A stretch of DNA of 6,801 nt from positions 1-6,801 of the forward strand of contig JALURD010000011.1 of the NCBI GenBank assembly GCA_027057815.1, in the 5' to 3' direction. The position numbers and the translations under genes are program-made. Each line of letters opens with the position of its first letter. Position 1 is the first letter of the stretch. The notes beneath the pieces were generated by a model. The model worked only from the letters and a program-made list of their open reading frames with translations, ran no database searches and was not told the DNA's origin. Source of the stretch: Acidilobaceae archaeon (GTDB lineage Archaea > Thermoproteota > Thermoprotei_A > Sulfolobales > Acidilobaceae). This document shows, one piece after another, positions 5,578 through 6,801 of the stretch.

Positions 5578-6801
5578 GTGCACCTCAAGAGGCTGGCGGC
5601 GCTCTCGCTCTTCGCCTGGATCATCGTCTCCGCCCTCCTACTTCCTCAAGCCCTGAGGCTTGAGGAGAGGCTAGTCTACTCAGAGGAGCACCTAGTCCCG
5701 AGGGACATTGAGAGCTACAGGGCTCTCGAGGTCCTCAGGAGCATAGGCGAGGCCCCGGAGAGCAGTTACATAATAGCAATCTACAGGCCTGTGACCCTAG
5801 AGACGTCCCAGGTCATGGAGTCAAGGCTTAGGGAGGCTTTGAGGGACTGGGATCCCGTCATAATCGGCCCTTGGAGCGTCTACTCAAAGGTGATCAGTGA
5901 GGCCAAGTCGAGGCTGGCGGGGGTACTAGAGAACGCCTCGAAGGCGTACCGAGACCTAGGGGAGCTAGCACAGGCGGCCTCGGAGGCCTACACTGAACTT
6001 AGGAGGGCCCTGAACCTCACGTACGGCATCGCCTACGCCTACATGGAGGCCTACAACTTCGCGGCAGCCATAGGCCTTGCAGACCCTTCAAGGGCAGCTT
6101 ATGAGGCCCTTAGGCAGGCCCTCCCCGAGGAGGCTAAGCCATTCCTAGACGAGTTCTACAAGGCCCTCCAGGAATTAACGGGTGGTAAGCCCGAGCGGGA
6201 GGCCCTTGAGGAGGCGGCTAGAGCTGCGGCTGCCAAATTGCTCCCCCGCGAGGTTGCCGGGCTAGTCGCGAGGTTCGGGCTGGGGAACTATACCGACGTC
6301 GAGGCAGTTACCTCTGTGGTCTACGAGGAATTCGCCTCCAGGGGGGTAAACCTATCCCTCGACGAGTTCAAGGAGCTGATCCGGGATCCCGTGGGGGCCC
6401 TCGAGAGAATAGTAGCTGGCCGCCTATCATCCGCAGCCCCCTGCCTTGCGGACGCGTTCAAGCTTCTGCTCCAGGGATCCCCTCCCGAGGAGGCCGTGGA
6501 TGAAGCGTGCAGGGGCTACCTGGAGTCCACGCTGCCCTTCCCTGATGCTATACCAGAAGACGTCAGGAACCAGCTGGTATCGGGGGGTTACGGCTTCATA
6601 TACGCGTACACGAGGAGATCTGTCGAGGTTAACGAGTCAATCGAGGTGATGGAGAGCCTCGAATCCGGCCTGGAGGGCGTTGAAGTCTACTACTACGGCT
6701 CTATACCACTATTCGCAGAGGTGGCGGTTAACGCTGAGAGGGAGACAGCCAGGATAGACGTGGCAACAGCGGTCCTAGTGACTATCCTACTCATAGTACT
6801 C
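5578..6801 (+). CDS. MMPL/RND-family membrane transporter, N-terminal part (3' end outside window)
   Basis: An open frame of 408 codons starts at GTG 5578 and reaches the right edge. The only in-frame stop just upstream is at 5554, and a G-rich ribosome site precedes the GTG. The layout is that of the N-terminal half-repeat of RND/MMPL proteins. A membrane helix at about 6-26 follows R5. A porter-like beta-alpha-beta unit follows at 62-100 (SSYIIAIYRP ... DPVIIGPW). A long Ala/Glu-rich helical insertion, probably coiled coil, covers about 103-330. A second beta-alpha-beta unit lies at 335-375. Then comes the hallmark entry into the second membrane helix: VYYYGSIPLFAEV and a charged stretch before IDVATAVLVTILLIVL (393-408). 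Sequons such as N119 and N146 fall in the outer domain. The substrate is unknown; family members move lipids or hydrophobic compounds using the proton gradient. The 25-base gap suggests cotranscription with the GTPase. Confidence 0.88.
   Translation, partial: MHLKRLAALSLFAWIIVSALLLPQALRLEERLVYSEEHLVPRDIESYRALEVLRSIGEAPESSYIIAIYRPVTLETSQVMESRLREALRDWDPVIIGPWSVYSKVISEAKSRLAGVLENASKAYRDLGELAQAASEAYTELRRALNLTYGIAYAYMEAYNFAAAIGLADPSRAAYEALRQALPEEAKPFLDEFYKALQELTGGKPEREALEEAARAAAAKLLPREVAGLVARFGLGNYTDVEAVTSVVYEEFASRGVNLSLDEFKELIRDPVGALERIVAGRLSSAAPCLADAFKLLLQGSPPEEAVDEACRGYLESTLPFPDAIPEDVRNQLVSGGYGFIYAYTRRSVEVNESIEVMESLESGLEGVEVYYYGSIPLFAEVAVNAERETARIDVATAVLVTILLIVL

Overview
The window looks like part of the chromosome of a hyperthermophilic or thermophilic crenarchaeon (Thermoproteota), probably of the Desulfurococcales/Thermoproteales kind. 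The evidence is moderately high GC coding DNA rich in AGG, ATA, CTC and GAG codons, frequent GTG and TTG starts, tight gene packing, AT-rich archaeal TATA-like boxes in the one real intergenic region, an archaeal GPN-loop GTPase with a CxCGDLT C-terminus, and secreted proteins of a type known from Crenarchaea. The exact genus cannot be read from the sequence.

Layout: positions 1-2539 carry three overlapping minus-strand genes, read from right to left. The first encodes a small cysteine-free secreted protein (1928-2539). The second encodes a larger secreted, potentially N-glycosylated and disulfide-bonded protein with a galactose-binding-like segment (768-1928). The third encodes a membrane protein with three N-terminal transmembrane segments that runs off the left edge (1-795). 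The two secreted proteins share an N-terminal module (hydrophobic leader, VFVYYT motif, Ser/Leu-rich strand, QxPxVxL, then a VTVG...ASAS strand). I read this as a surface-filament (TasA / archaeal bundling pilin-like) operon driven from a promoter near 2575. That reading is inference from pattern, not from a database hit.

Positions 2540-2784 form a divergent, AT-rich control region. It holds a minus-strand promoter for the surface operon and a plus-strand promoter for cysS. It also holds an inverted repeat and a cysS leader with possible hairpins and a 16-codon upstream reading frame that contains two Cys codons.

Positions 2785-6801 are plus strand: cysS (cysteinyl-tRNA synthetase, complete), a 138-residue helical protein of unknown function, a GPN-loop GTPase, and the first 408 codons of an MMPL/RND-type membrane transporter that runs off the right edge. 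Gaps here are short (79, 64-88 and 25 nt) and without a clear TATA box or T-rich terminator, so read-through transcription of part or all of this set is plausible. No RNA gene, CRISPR array, insertion sequence, attachment site or replication origin could be supported.
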